Part shown: piece by piece, positions 17,571-26,610 of the stretch
How the letters are laid out: each line of letters starts with the position of its first letter
Position numbering within the stretch: the stretch's first letter is position 1
NCBI GenBank assembly: GCA_012517755.1
Contig: JAAYUH010000044.1
Span: 1 to 33,989, forward strand
Source of the DNA: a bacterium
Lineage (GTDB): Bacteria; Caldisericota; Caldisericia; B22-G15
DNA: 33,989 nt
Reading direction: 5' to 3'
Notes under the pieces: generated by a model
Told to the model about the DNA's origin: nothing
Databases searched by the model: none
The model's input: only the letters and a program-made list of their open reading frames with translations
Position numbers and translations under genes: made by a program

Positions 17571-17945
17571 TTAGAGGTTTCCTACAATTTGTTTTAAATC
17601 ATTTACAAGATTTTTAAATTCTAACCTTATTAATCCTAATTTTGCTTCATTATTTAGAATTCCTAATAGAGCAATATTTTGAGAGATATTATAGATAAAT
17701 ATATAACCCTCTTTACCTCTTGCGAATATCTCCTCAAATTCACCTTTTTTAAAATCCTCGATTGCTCTTTCTCCAAGCATTACTAATGAAGCAGAAAGAG
17801 CTGCAATTTTTTCTTCTTCTTCCATAGAAAGTGTTGAAGAAATTGGTAAACCATCTTTGCTAATTAGAATTAAAGATTCAACAGTTTTGTCATTTTCCAT
17901 AAGTTTATTAAACTTTTCTTTTATAAGATTAACATCTTGTATCAT
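17571..17945 (-). CDS. Roadblock/LC7 domain protein
   Basis: 124-residue single-domain protein of the Roadblock/LC7 (MglB-like) fold: an N-terminal helix, strand SLILISKDGLPISS, helix AALSASLVMLGERA, then strands with YIFIYNI and IALLGILN and a final helix. Such proteins dimerise and often act on Ras-like MglA GTPases in polarity or signalling. No MglA-type GTPase is in the window. It lies 23 bp behind glyA with a strong AAGGAGGG ribosome site, so it is probably co-transcribed with glyA. Its partner and role are unknown. Confidence 0.85.
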   Translation of the reverse strand: MIQDVNLIKEKFNKLMENDKTVESLILISKDGLPISSTLSMEEEEKIAALSASLVMLGERAIEDFKKGEFEEIFARGKEGYIFIYNISQNIALLGILNNEAKLGLIRLEFKNLVNDLKQIVGNL

Positions 17946-17968
17946 TTAACCCTCCTTTAAGGTTTTTT

Positions 17969-19249
17969 TTATTTTAACATATTTGATTCATATTTAAAAC
18001 TATCTCTTAATTCTTTATATAGTGGAAATTCCTCACATAAACTCTTTACCTCTTTTATCACGCTTTCTTGAATAGATTCATCAGATGGATTTTTTAAAAT
18101 TTTAGCAATTAATTTTCCTATAATTTCCATTTGTTCTTCTCCCATACCTCTTGTTGTTAATGCTGGAGTTCCAAGTCTTATTCCACTTGAAACAAAAGGT
18201 TTTTCAGGATCATATGGAATTGTATTTTTATTAACTGTTATATTGACTTTACCTAATAAATTTTCAGCGTTTTTACCAGTGATTTTAAATGGTCTTAAAT
18301 CTACAAGCATAAGGTGAGTATCTGTTCCATCTGATACCAATCTTGCTCCTTCATTTTTCAATGTTTCAGCTAATTTTTTAGCATTTTTAACAATTTTTTG
18401 TTGGTAAGTTTTAAACTCCTCACTCATTGCTTCTTTAAAGCATACAGCCTTTGCAGCAATCACATGCATAAGTGGACCACCCTGTATTCCAGGAAAAACA
18501 TTTTTATCAAGATCTTTTTTATAAATCTCTTTTGTTAAAATAAATGCTCCTCTTGGTCCTCTTAAGGTTTTATGAGTTGTTGAAGTTATAAAATCTGCAG
18601 AATTTATTGGTGTTGGATGTAAACCTGTAGCAACAAGACCAGCAATATGAGCAATATCTGCCATCAAATAGGAATTACTCTCATTTGCTATTTCTCTGAA
18701 TTTTTCAAAATCAATTTTCCTTGGATATGCAGAATATCCTGTAACAATAACTTTTGGTTTTTCTTTCAAAGCAAGTTCTCTTACCAAATTAAAATCTATT
18801 GTTTCATCATCTTTATTCACTCCGTAATAAACAACTCTAAAAAATCTGCCTGAAAAGGAAACAGGACTTCCATGTGATAGATGACCTCCATGCGAAAGTT
18901 CCATTGAAAGAATAGTATCTCCTGGGTTTAAAACTGTAAAATATACAGCCATATTTGCCTGTGTACCAGAATGTGGTTGAACATTTGCATGTTCTGCATT
19001 AAAAAGTTTTTTTACTCTATCTATTGCAAGTTGCTCTGCAACATCAACAAATTCACAACCTCCATAATATCTTTTTCCTGGATACCCTTCTGCATATTTG
19101 TTTGTTAAAGGAGAACCAAGAGCAGAAAGTACTGCGGGGCTAACAAAATTTTCTGAAGCAATTAGTTCAAGATTGTTGTGTTGCCTTTCAATCTCATTGT
19201 ATATTGCTAAAAAAACTTCTGGGTCTGTTTTTCTTAAGTTTTCAATCAT
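17969..19249 (-). CDS. glyA: Serine hydroxymethyltransferase
   Basis: PLP enzyme that interconverts serine + THF and glycine + 5,10-methylene-THF, 426 residues. The PLP lysine is Lys227 in TSTTHKTLRGPRG. ASENFVS (31-37), YAEGYPGKRYYGG (52-64) and HSGTQAN (93-99) are canonical. AGAGGAGGT lies just before the ATG. It feeds the C1 pool used by fhs and the FolD-like protein elsewhere in the window. It is divergent from the nucleoside kinase over a 95 bp gap and is followed by the Roadblock gene. Confidence 0.97.
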   Translation of the reverse strand: MIENLRKTDPEVFLAIYNEIERQHNNLELIASENFVSPAVLSALGSPLTNKYAEGYPGKRYYGGCEFVDVAEQLAIDRVKKLFNAEHANVQPHSGTQANMAVYFTVLNPGDTILSMELSHGGHLSHGSPVSFSGRFFRVVYYGVNKDDETIDFNLVRELALKEKPKVIVTGYSAYPRKIDFEKFREIANESNSYLMADIAHIAGLVATGLHPTPINSADFITSTTHKTLRGPRGAFILTKEIYKKDLDKNVFPGIQGGPLMHVIAAKAVCFKEAMSEEFKTYQQKIVKNAKKLAETLKNEGARLVSDGTDTHLMLVDLRPFKITGKNAENLLGKVNITVNKNTIPYDPEKPFVSSGIRLGTPALTTRGMGEEQMEIIGKLIAKILKNPSDESIQESVIKEVKSLCEEFPLYKELRDSFKYESNMLK

Positions 19250-19277
19250 TTATACCTCCTCTTTAATCTTCTTTATC

Positions 19278-19283
19278 ATTTTA
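19278..19283 (-). promoter_or_regulatory. Putative -10 element of glyA
   Basis: TAAAAT within GTTATAAAATGA on the minus strand, 28 nt before the glyA ATG, which leaves room for the AGGAGG site. No clear -35 is visible. Confidence 0.4.
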
Positions 19284-19332
19284 TAACAAAATTAAATAAT
19301 TTTAGTTTAAAATTTTTTATCCTTTTTCTTGT

Positions 19333-19338
19333 TAAAAT
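19333..19338 (+). promoter_or_regulatory. Putative -10 element of the nucleoside kinase gene
   Basis: TAAAAT with 6 nt to the GTG start at 19345 and no Shine-Dalgarno. This geometry implies transcription starting at or beside the start codon. Confidence 0.4.
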
Positions 19339-19344
19339 AATAAT

Positions 19345-20928
19345 GTGAGAAAAAAGTTTATCGATATTATAAAGAACATTGATTATCCATATACTTCAGC
19401 AATTGTGAACAATGAGAGAATTGGTTTTCTTGATGAAGTAGATGAAAATAGCAAATATGAATTAATAAAAATAGATGATATGGAGGGTATGAGAACCTAT
19501 GAAAGGACACTTACATTTCTTATATCATATATTTTTAATGAATTTTACAATTTAAAAATAGAAATAAAGCACTCTTTTGGAGATGCAATCTATGCAGAAG
19601 TTCAGGGAAAAAATAATATTGAAGAGATAATTCCTAAAATTAAAGAAGAGATGAATAATTTAATCAAAAAAGATATTACGATAAAAAAATTAACTTTAAG
19701 GAAAGAAGAGGCAAGTGATTTACTTTTTAAAGCTAACAGTAATTATGAACCTAAACTAATAAAATATCTATCAAAAGATACTCTTAGTCTTTATTCAATT
19801 AATAATTATTATTCATATTTTTTAGGACCTCTTCTGCCAAAAACAGGTATGATAAAAGTATTTGATATAACACCTTTTAAGAGTGGATTTTTAATTATTC
19901 TTCCTGACAAAAAAAATTTTTATAAATTAGGAAAGATAAATAAAAGTAAGAAATTATTTTCTACTTTTGAAGAATCAAAAAAATGGGCATGTTCACTTGG
20001 AATAAAATATGCTGGAGATTTGAATGAAAAAATTGTAAAAAATGAAATAATTGAACTTATTCTTTCCCAAGAAGCACTTCATGAAAAAAAGATTGCTGAA
20101 ATTAGTGAAATGATTAGAAAAAAAAATTCTAAACTAATACTTATTTCTGGTCCAACATCATCAGGTAAAACAACTTTAAGTAAAAAATTAAAAATTTATT
20201 TAAAAGTTTTAGGATTAAATTCAATATCAATATCTACTGATGATTATTTTTTTGATAGAGATAAAACTCCAAAAAGAGAAAATGGAGAACCAGATTATGA
20301 ATCTATAGATGCAATTGACCTTAATTTATTGCAGAAACACTTAGATTTATTAATTGATAACCAAAGTATAGATTTACCAAAATTTAATTTTGCTACTGGA
20401 AAACAAGAGATTGGAGAAAAGATAATCCCTCAAAAAAATAGCATTATAATTATTGAAGGTTTACATTCAATTAATCCTGTATTGACAGAGAAAATCAAAG
20501 ACTCATTAAAATTTAAGATATATATAAGTCCTTTAACTCAGATAAATTTTGATAACCTGAATAGAATTCCAACTCGTGATGTTAGATTGATAAGAAGAAT
20601 TGTTCGAGATAATGTTTTTAGAAAAATTACTCCAAAAGAAACGATTAAAAAATGGTCAGATGTGATAGGAGGAGAGGAAAAAAATATATTTCCATTTCAA
20701 GATGATGTTGATACAATGTTTAATTCATCTCTATTTTATGAACTTCCAGTATTGAAATTTTTTGCTGAAAAAGATTTAATGAGTATAGAAAATATTGATA
20801 AGGAATATTATAAGGCATCAATATTGATTAATTTTTTACAACATTTTGCAAGTTTATCAGATGATTATGTACCAACAACATCAATCTTAAGAGAATTTAT
20901 CGGTGGAGGTCTTATTAATGCTCAATAA
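19345..20928 (+). CDS. Long-form nucleoside (uridine-type) kinase
   Basis: 527-residue protein of the long 'nucleoside kinase' family seen in Thermotoga and clostridia. The N-terminal half (about 45-220) looks like the ThrRS second additional domain (RTYERTLTFLI, KIKHSFGD-like KHSFGDAIYAEV). The C-terminal half is a uridine kinase/phosphoribulokinase-type P-loop domain with GPTSSGKT at 269-276, STDDYFFDR and IIIEGLHSI. It probably phosphorylates uridine or a related nucleoside in salvage, and the BMP importer and deoB fit that role. The start is a GTG at 19345 without a ribosome site; the overlapping ATG reads straight into a stop. It overlaps uvrC tail-to-tail by 14 bp. Confidence 0.85.
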   Translation: MRKKFIDIIKNIDYPYTSAIVNNERIGFLDEVDENSKYELIKIDDMEGMRTYERTLTFLISYIFNEFYNLKIEIKHSFGDAIYAEVQGKNNIEEIIPKIKEEMNNLIKKDITIKKLTLRKEEASDLLFKANSNYEPKLIKYLSKDTLSLYSINNYYSYFLGPLLPKTGMIKVFDITPFKSGFLIILPDKKNFYKLGKINKSKKLFSTFEESKKWACSLGIKYAGDLNEKIVKNEIIELILSQEALHEKKIAEISEMIRKKNSKLILISGPTSSGKTTLSKKLKIYLKVLGLNSISISTDDYFFDRDKTPKRENGEPDYESIDAIDLNLLQKHLDLLIDNQSIDLPKFNFATGKQEIGEKIIPQKNSIIIIEGLHSINPVLTEKIKDSLKFKIYISPLTQINFDNLNRIPTRDVRLIRRIVRDNVFRKITPKETIKKWSDVIGGEEKNIFPFQDDVDTMFNSSLFYELPVLKFFAEKDLMSIENIDKEYYKASILINFLQHFASLSDDYVPTTSILREFIGGGLINAQ

Positions 20929-22522
20929 TATCTTTTTTATGAAGTTTTTTGTAATAACTTTTTGCGAATCTATGCGCCTCATCTCTTACTCTTTGAAAAA
21001 GTTGTAATACATTCGAATCTTTAGGAAGAATAATTTCCTTATCAAAATCTTCATAAAAAAGGGTTTCGAACTCTTTGGCTAATGCAATAAATTTGTATGG
21101 TAAATTTAACTCTTCTTTAACTTTTAATGCTACATTTAACTGTCCTCTCCCACCATCTATTAATATAAGATCTGGTTCCCATGGAAACTCTTTATCATTT
21201 TTATGTAAGAATCTTCTTATAAATACCTCTTTTAACATAGCATAATCATCTGGTTTATGAGTTAAATTTATTTTAAATTTTCTATAATAATCCTTTTTTT
21301 CTTTACCATTATAGAAAACAACAAGTGATCCAACACCATATTTACCAGAGATATTTGAAATATCATATCCTTCAATATATTCAGGAACTTTTTGTAAATT
21401 TAACAGTTCTTTAATTTCTTTAAGTGTTTCTTTATCTTTTGAAAAGTATATTTTTTGAAAATGTTCTTTTGCGTTTTCTTCTGCAAGTTTTAAAATATCT
21501 TTTTCAAAACCACTTTTAGGTATTTTAAATTTTAAATTTTTCTTAAATTTTTCTTTTAAAAATGTTAACAGTTCATAATCATTCTCTAACTTATAATTAA
21601 TAAAAATTGTGTCTGGAATATCAATTTTTTTTGAATAAAACTCAGATATAAAGGATATCAAAATTTCAGATTCACTACCTTCTCCAACCAATTCATAAGG
21701 TTTTTCGAAAACCAATCTGCCGCCCCTAATCTCCATAAATTCAATCAAACTTAAATTTTTTTCTTTATAAAGGTAAACAACATCGAAAGATTTATTTTGA
21801 GTTGTTATAACTCTTTGATTATAAAAAACCTTATCAATTGATCTTATAATATCTCTTGTAATCGCTGCCTTTTCAAAATTTAAATTATTTACATTTTTTT
21901 GCATATCTTTTAATAAGGAATCTTTTAATTTTTTATAACTATTTTTTATTAAAAGAATAAAATCATTAACAGATTTTAAATAATTTTCTTTAGAAATATT
22001 ATTTATGCAAGGAGCAGAACACTCTCCTAAATCATAATAGATACATTTTTTATCTGGTAATTTTTTTTCACATCTTCTTATTTTAAACAATTTTCTTCCC
22101 AAAGAGACAACTCTTCTCAAAGATTTTACATCAACAAAAGGTCCAAAGTAGATAGAATTATCTTTTTTTAATTTTCTTGTTATCTGTATATATGGATATT
22201 CATCCATAACTATTTTTAAATATGGATATGATTTATCATCTTTCAACCTAATATTGAATTTTGGTTTATATTTTTTAATAAGATTTGATTCTAAAAGAAG
22301 GGCTTCTTCTGGAGAAGATGTCATAATATAATCAAATGATTTTATGTTATTTCTTAGTATCTCATCTTTAGGAAATACTACATTTTTTAAATTAATATAA
22401 CTACTCAACCTATCTTTTAAAGAGGTAGCTTTTCCAACATAAATTACCTCTCCCTGTTCATTATAAAAAATATAAACGCCAGATTTTTCTGGAACTTTGA
22501 TTAAATCATCTTTCCACTTCAT
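20915..22522 (-). CDS. uvrC: UvrC excinuclease subunit lacking the C-terminal HhH domain
   Basis: Nucleotide-excision repair nuclease. From the ATG at 22522 it has 535 residues; an in-frame ATG at 22537 would add five, but only 3 nt separate it from the -10, so the internal start is preferred. The GIY-YIG domain is complete (GVYIFY, VIYVGKA, catalytic Arg and Glu). Four cysteines at 151, 160, 168 and 172 match the Fe-S site. A UVR motif follows, then the RNase H-like domain with Asp387 (EGYDISN), Asp456 (LIDGGRGQ) and Asp514 (RDEAHRFA). It stops right after that domain, where other UvrC proteins continue for about 60 residues with tandem HhH motifs. The stop is two consecutive TAA codons, and the sequence beyond lies antisense to the kinase gene. 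Confidence 0.94.
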   Translation of the reverse strand: MKWKDDLIKVPEKSGVYIFYNEQGEVIYVGKATSLKDRLSSYINLKNVVFPKDEILRNNIKSFDYIMTSSPEEALLLESNLIKKYKPKFNIRLKDDKSYPYLKIVMDEYPYIQITRKLKKDNSIYFGPFVDVKSLRRVVSLGRKLFKIRRCEKKLPDKKCIYYDLGECSAPCINNISKENYLKSVNDFILLIKNSYKKLKDSLLKDMQKNVNNLNFEKAAITRDIIRSIDKVFYNQRVITTQNKSFDVVYLYKEKNLSLIEFMEIRGGRLVFEKPYELVGEGSESEILISFISEFYSKKIDIPDTIFINYKLENDYELLTFLKEKFKKNLKFKIPKSGFEKDILKLAEENAKEHFQKIYFSKDKETLKEIKELLNLQKVPEYIEGYDISNISGKYGVGSLVVFYNGKEKKDYYRKFKINLTHKPDDYAMLKEVFIRRFLHKNDKEFPWEPDLILIDGGRGQLNVALKVKEELNLPYKFIALAKEFETLFYEDFDKEIILPKDSNVLQLFQRVRDEAHRFAKSYYKKLHKKDIIEH

Positions 22523-22539
22523 AATTACATTTTTCATTG

Positions 22540-22546
22540 TATTATA
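22540..22546. promoter_or_regulatory. Overlapping divergent -10 elements of uvrC and miaA
   Basis: TATTAT (22540-22545, plus) lies 6 nt before the miaA ATG, and TATAAT (22541-22546, minus) faces uvrC. The two hexamers share five base pairs, so RNA polymerase could occupy only one orientation at a time. Confidence 0.45.
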
Positions 22547-22551
22547 AATTT

Positions 22552-23463
22552 ATGAAAAAAGTAGTGGTTATTTTTGGTCCAACAGGAGTAAAAAAAAGTG
22601 AAATTGGAATTTTACTTTCAAAAGAGATAAATGGAGAAATAATCTCCTTCGATGCTTATCAAATATATAAATATATGGATATAGGAACAAATAAAATAAG
22701 AAAAGAAGATATGGATAATATCCCACACCACTTAATTGATATAGTTATGCCTAATGAAACTTTCTCTGCCGGATTATTTAAAGAATTCGCTGAAAAAGAA
22801 ATAGAAGAAGTTTTGAAAAGAGATAAAATTCCAGTTTTAGTTGGTGGGACAGGTTTATATATGAGAACACTTCTTTATTATGAACCTCCAAAAAAAGATG
22901 AGAAGATAAGAGAAATTTTGAATAAAAAATTCGAAAGATTTGGATTAGAAGAAATGTACAATGAATTAATAAAAGTTGACCCTTTTTATGCAAATAAGAT
23001 AAATAAAAATGATAAAAAAAGAATAATGAGAGCTCTTGAGGTTTATTATATTTATAAAAAACCATTTTCTGAGTTTTTAAAAGAAGAAGATAGATATGAT
23101 TCAATTAAGTTTGGAATTATTATGGAAAGAAAAGTTCTTTATAAAAACTTAGAAGATAGGATAGAAAAAATGTTTCAAAATGGATTTATCGAAGAGGTTA
23201 AGTTTATAAAAGAAAATTTTGGTTTTTCCCCTACATCAATAAAAGCGATTGGATATGAAACAATACTACAATATTTAAATGGTAATATCAATCTCGAAGA
23301 TTGTAAAAAATTGATATTGAAAAAAACAAAAGATTATGCAAGAAGGCAGATAATATGGTTAAGAAAAGAAAAAAATATGATAATTATAGATAGAACTAAT
23401 AAAGATGATAAAATAGTGATAAATGAGATTAGAGAGATTATAAAAGAGAGATGGAAGATTTAA
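22552..23463 (+). CDS. miaA: tRNA dimethylallyltransferase
   Basis: Transfers an isopentenyl group to A37 of tRNAs that read codons beginning with U; tRNA-Ser(UGA) in this window has the required A36-A37-A38. The protein is 303 residues. Family motifs are clear: MDIGTNK, PHHLIDI, LVGGTGLYMR, KAIGYE and KTKDYARRQIIWLR. The P-loop is odd: GPTGVKKS (9-16) where the family has GPTxxGK[ST], so the invariant Gly before the Lys is replaced by Lys14. The ATG at 22552 is chosen; an upstream TTG at 22537 is unlikely. No Shine-Dalgarno is present. It overlaps the next gene by 13 bp, and the miaA/ynbB neighbourhood is also found in Bacillus. Confidence 0.93.
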   Translation: MKKVVVIFGPTGVKKSEIGILLSKEINGEIISFDAYQIYKYMDIGTNKIRKEDMDNIPHHLIDIVMPNETFSAGLFKEFAEKEIEEVLKRDKIPVLVGGTGLYMRTLLYYEPPKKDEKIREILNKKFERFGLEEMYNELIKVDPFYANKINKNDKKRIMRALEVYYIYKKPFSEFLKEEDRYDSIKFGIIMERKVLYKNLEDRIEKMFQNGFIEEVKFIKENFGFSPTSIKAIGYETILQYLNGNINLEDCKKLILKKTKDYARRQIIWLRKEKNMIIIDRTNKDDKIVINEIREIIKERWKI

Positions 23464-24662
23464 TTAAAAATTTAGAAAAAGAAATTAAATCAAAATTTGA
23501 GGAAATTGAGCGAATTGGAGAAAAAAATTTTATTAAAGTTCTGAACTCTTTCAGAAAAAACGGTGTAGTTGAAAGTGATTTTTTTGATTCAACAGGATAT
23601 GGTTTTAATGATGTAGGAAGAGAAAAACTTGAGAGAGTTTTTGCAGAAATATTTGATTGTGAAGATAGTTTAGTTAGATCTCAAATAACATCTGGAAGTC
23701 ATGCAATTTCAATTGTTTTCTTCTCCTTATTAAAACCAGGTGATGAATTAATCACTATTACTGGTGAACCATATGATACAATTCAAAGAATAATTGGAAC
23801 AAAAAAATCTCCACTTTCTTTAAAAGATTTGGAAATTAAATATAAAGAGTTTAACATTATAGAGAATGATATTGATTTTAGAAAAATCATTAATGATAAA
23901 ACAAAAATGGTTTTTATTCAAAAATCTATTGGCTATGGTAAGAGAAAAAAAACTCTATTAAACAGTGAGATAAAAAATTATATTGACGAGATAAAAAATA
24001 TAAAAAAAGATACTATTATTTTTGTTGATAATTGTTATGGTGAATTTGTAGAAGAAAATGAACCAACATCAGTCGGGGCAGATATTATTGCAGGTTCATT
24101 AACTAAAAATCCTGGAGGAGGGATTGTTCCATTTGGAGGATATGCAGCAGGTAAGAAAAATTTAATTGAAAAATGTTCATCTCTTCTATCATCACCTGGA
24201 ATAGGTAAATATGGTGGTGCTCAAATTGGTTTTAAAAGGTTAGCATTTATGGGTCTTTTTTTAGCACCACATTTTGTAAAAGAGACGCTTAAGGGTATGG
24301 TCTTTGCTTCAAAACTTTTATCACATTATAATTTTAATGTTTTTCCAGAATGGTTTGAAAAAAGAGGAGATATAATATTAGGAATTGAATTTAAAGATAA
24401 GAATAATTTAATAAAATTTGCTCAATTAATACAAAAATATTCTCCTGTTGATTCAAATGCAGTTCTTGAACCATTAAAAGAAGATTTTTATAATTATGAA
24501 GTTATAATGGCAGGTGGAACATTTACTCAGGGTTCGTCAATTGAGTTATCTTTTGATGCACCAATTAAAGAACCATATATTGGTTACTTACAGGGTGGGT
24601 TGATGTACGAATATATAAAATATGTTATTGTTAAAATTGTAGAAGAATTTAAAATGGTTTAA
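23451..24662 (+). CDS. YnbB-like PLP enzyme (Met_gamma_lyase/aluminium-resistance family)
   Basis: 403-residue fold-type I PLP enzyme of the family annotated as 'methionine gamma-lyase family' or 'aluminium resistance protein' (Bacillus YnbB). TSGSHAIS (80-87) is the cofactor phosphate region, FVDNCYGEF (191-199) carries the Asp that contacts the pyridine ring, and Lys219 in GSLTKNPGGG should form the Schiff base. The true substrate of the family is not established to my knowledge; a C-S or related lyase reaction is likely. It is co-translated with miaA (13 bp overlap), as in Firmicutes, and followed after 2 bp by the diguanylate cyclase gene. Confidence 0.88.
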   Translation: MEDLIKNLEKEIKSKFEEIERIGEKNFIKVLNSFRKNGVVESDFFDSTGYGFNDVGREKLERVFAEIFDCEDSLVRSQITSGSHAISIVFFSLLKPGDELITITGEPYDTIQRIIGTKKSPLSLKDLEIKYKEFNIIENDIDFRKIINDKTKMVFIQKSIGYGKRKKTLLNSEIKNYIDEIKNIKKDTIIFVDNCYGEFVEENEPTSVGADIIAGSLTKNPGGGIVPFGGYAAGKKNLIEKCSSLLSSPGIGKYGGAQIGFKRLAFMGLFLAPHFVKETLKGMVFASKLLSHYNFNVFPEWFEKRGDIILGIEFKDKNNLIKFAQLIQKYSPVDSNAVLEPLKEDFYNYEVIMAGGTFTQGSSIELSFDAPIKEPYIGYLQGGLMYEYIKYVIVKIVEEFKMV

Positions 24663-24664
24663 AA

Positions 24665-26608
24665 ATGAGAAATTCAACTACTGAAACTAAAAAAAGATAT
24701 TTGCTTTATAAATTTTTAATAATCATTATTCTTTTTTTCTATTTTTTTAATATTTATTCTATCGAAAGTCAAAATCTAAAAAGAATAATTACTGTTTTGT
24801 GTTTTTGTTCCATTTATTCTCTAATATTTTATATATTTATTCAACAACTCTCAAAATTATTTTTTTATGATTTATTAGAAAGTCTATTAGATATAATATC
24901 AATAACTTTTTTATTGAATTTATTGGGTGGTTTAAATAACATATTGATTTTATTATACCCTTTATCAATTATTAGATTTATTGACAATAACAAATTCTTA
25001 GCTATTAATTTTGTTTTATCCACTTTATCAATACTATTTTTATCAATTTTACAAAAAAATTTTATTTTACCAATTTTCTTTACAGTTTTTATTTTAATGG
25101 TTATATTTTATTTTTATTTTAAAAGAAAAGAAAATTATGAATTAAGAGAAGGTGAATCTAACTCTTCTGAAAAAAAACTTAATGAGATATATAACCTATC
25201 AGAGGTACTAATTAAATCTAATGATTTAGACAATCTTCTTAATGAAGTGTCAAATTTTTTAAATAAATTCTTTGGTTTCGAAAATGTTTTTTTCTATCTT
25301 TTAGATGAGACTAAAGAAAACTTAATTTTAAGAGGGACTATCAATAAGAGAAAAGAGGAAATTGGCTTTAGAAAAATTAAGCTTGGCACAGGAGTAGCAT
25401 CAATACCTTTTGAAACAAAAAATTGGTTTTATGTTGATGATGTAAATAAAAATAATAGATATATTAAAGTTTACGATAATGTAAAATCTGAGTTTGTATA
25501 TCCAATAGAAATAAAGGAAGAGATAGTTGGAGTTATGGGTATTGAGAGCGAAAGAAGTTTAGATGAAGACGAAATAAAAATATTAATAACAATTGGAAAT
25601 ATTATTAATATTTCTATTGAAAAACTAACCTCAATATCTGAAACAAAAAAGAAAATAGAGTTTATTTCTCTTATAAATCAAATATCAACCTATCTTGTCT
25701 CTTCTCTTGATTTAAATAAAGTAACTAAAAAAATTGTCGAGATATTAACTAAACATCTTTCTTATGATTATATAGGAATTTTATTGAAATTTGATGATAA
25801 ATTGAAAGTAATTTATTCAGTGGGTTTTAAAACTCCTTATTTGGAAATAGATATTAACTCTGAAAAAGGAATAGTAGTTCATAGTTTTCGTGATAAAAAA
25901 ACAATAATTATAAATGATGTTACTAAAGATGATAGATTTATTCAGGATACAAATTCTAAATCTGAAATGGCTGTACCCATTATTTTTGAAAAAGAAGTAA
26001 TTGGAATAATAAATATTGAATCTCCAATATTAAATAGGTTTACAGAAGATGATAAAATTCTAATTGAAACTCTTTCAAACACAATTGGTATAGCAATTAT
26101 GAATGCAAGATTCTTTGAAGAAACAAAAAAATTAGCAATTACAGATTCATTAACTGGCCTTGGAAATTACAGATATCTCATTGCATCAGTAACTAAAGAA
26201 ATTGAAAAGGCAAAAAGATATGATTTACCAATTTCATTAATCTTTTTTGATTTAGATAATTTTAAGAGAATCAATGATACAAAGGGACATGAGGTTGGTA
26301 ATATGATATTGATAAAAGTATGTGAAATTATAAAGGAAAAAATCAGAAGTTCAGATTATGCATTTAGATATGGTGGTGATGAATTCATTATTTTATTACC
26401 TCTTACTGATAAATTAACCTCAAGGGAAGTTGCAGAAAGAATAAGGTTGGAGATAGAAAAAACAGATGTTAGTGGAGTTAAATTATCAGCAAGTTTTGGT
26501 GTTGCGTCTTATCCAGAGGATGGTTTTAATTGCTTCGATTTAATAGGAAAATCAGATAAATTTGCTTATATTTCAAAATCCTATGGAGGAAATAGAATAC
26601 ACTATTAA
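24665..26608 (+). CDS. Membrane GAF-GAF-GGDEF diguanylate cyclase
   Basis: 647-residue signalling protein that should make c-di-GMP. Residues about 12-165 hold five or six hydrophobic helices, followed by two GAF domains (about 185-320 and 335-480) and a GGDEF domain (about 485-647). The active site is intact: FFDLDNFKRIND and YGGDEF with GGDEF at 570-574. The inhibitory I-site RSSD is at 561-564, five residues ahead, so product feedback is expected. The GAF ligand is not evident. No EAL or HD-GYP phosphodiesterase or PilZ receptor is in the window. There is no clear ribosome site; it is probably expressed with miaA and the ynbB-like gene. Confidence 0.93.
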   Translation: MRNSTTETKKRYLLYKFLIIIILFFYFFNIYSIESQNLKRIITVLCFCSIYSLIFYIFIQQLSKLFFYDLLESLLDIISITFLLNLLGGLNNILILLYPLSIIRFIDNNKFLAINFVLSTLSILFLSILQKNFILPIFFTVFILMVIFYFYFKRKENYELREGESNSSEKKLNEIYNLSEVLIKSNDLDNLLNEVSNFLNKFFGFENVFFYLLDETKENLILRGTINKRKEEIGFRKIKLGTGVASIPFETKNWFYVDDVNKNNRYIKVYDNVKSEFVYPIEIKEEIVGVMGIESERSLDEDEIKILITIGNIINISIEKLTSISETKKKIEFISLINQISTYLVSSLDLNKVTKKIVEILTKHLSYDYIGILLKFDDKLKVIYSVGFKTPYLEIDINSEKGIVVHSFRDKKTIIINDVTKDDRFIQDTNSKSEMAVPIIFEKEVIGIINIESPILNRFTEDDKILIETLSNTIGIAIMNARFFEETKKLAITDSLTGLGNYRYLIASVTKEIEKAKRYDLPISLIFFDLDNFKRINDTKGHEVGNMILIKVCEIIKEKIRSSDYAFRYGGDEFIILLPLTDKLTSREVAERIRLEIEKTDVSGVKLSASFGVASYPEDGFNCFDLIGKSDKFAYISKSYGGNRIHY

Positions 26609-26610
26609 TT

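Noticed and set aside
17540..17575. AT-only hairpin after the Roadblock gene as terminator
   Set aside because: The stem is made only of A-T pairs and would be too weak for intrinsic termination.
25381..25400. Sigma-54-like promoter (TGGCAC with GC 10 nt after GG)
   Set aside because: It lies inside the cyclase coding region with a poor -12 element (TAGCA). Scans of the larger intergenic gaps by eye found no GG-N10-GC pair, so no sigma-54 promoter is claimed.
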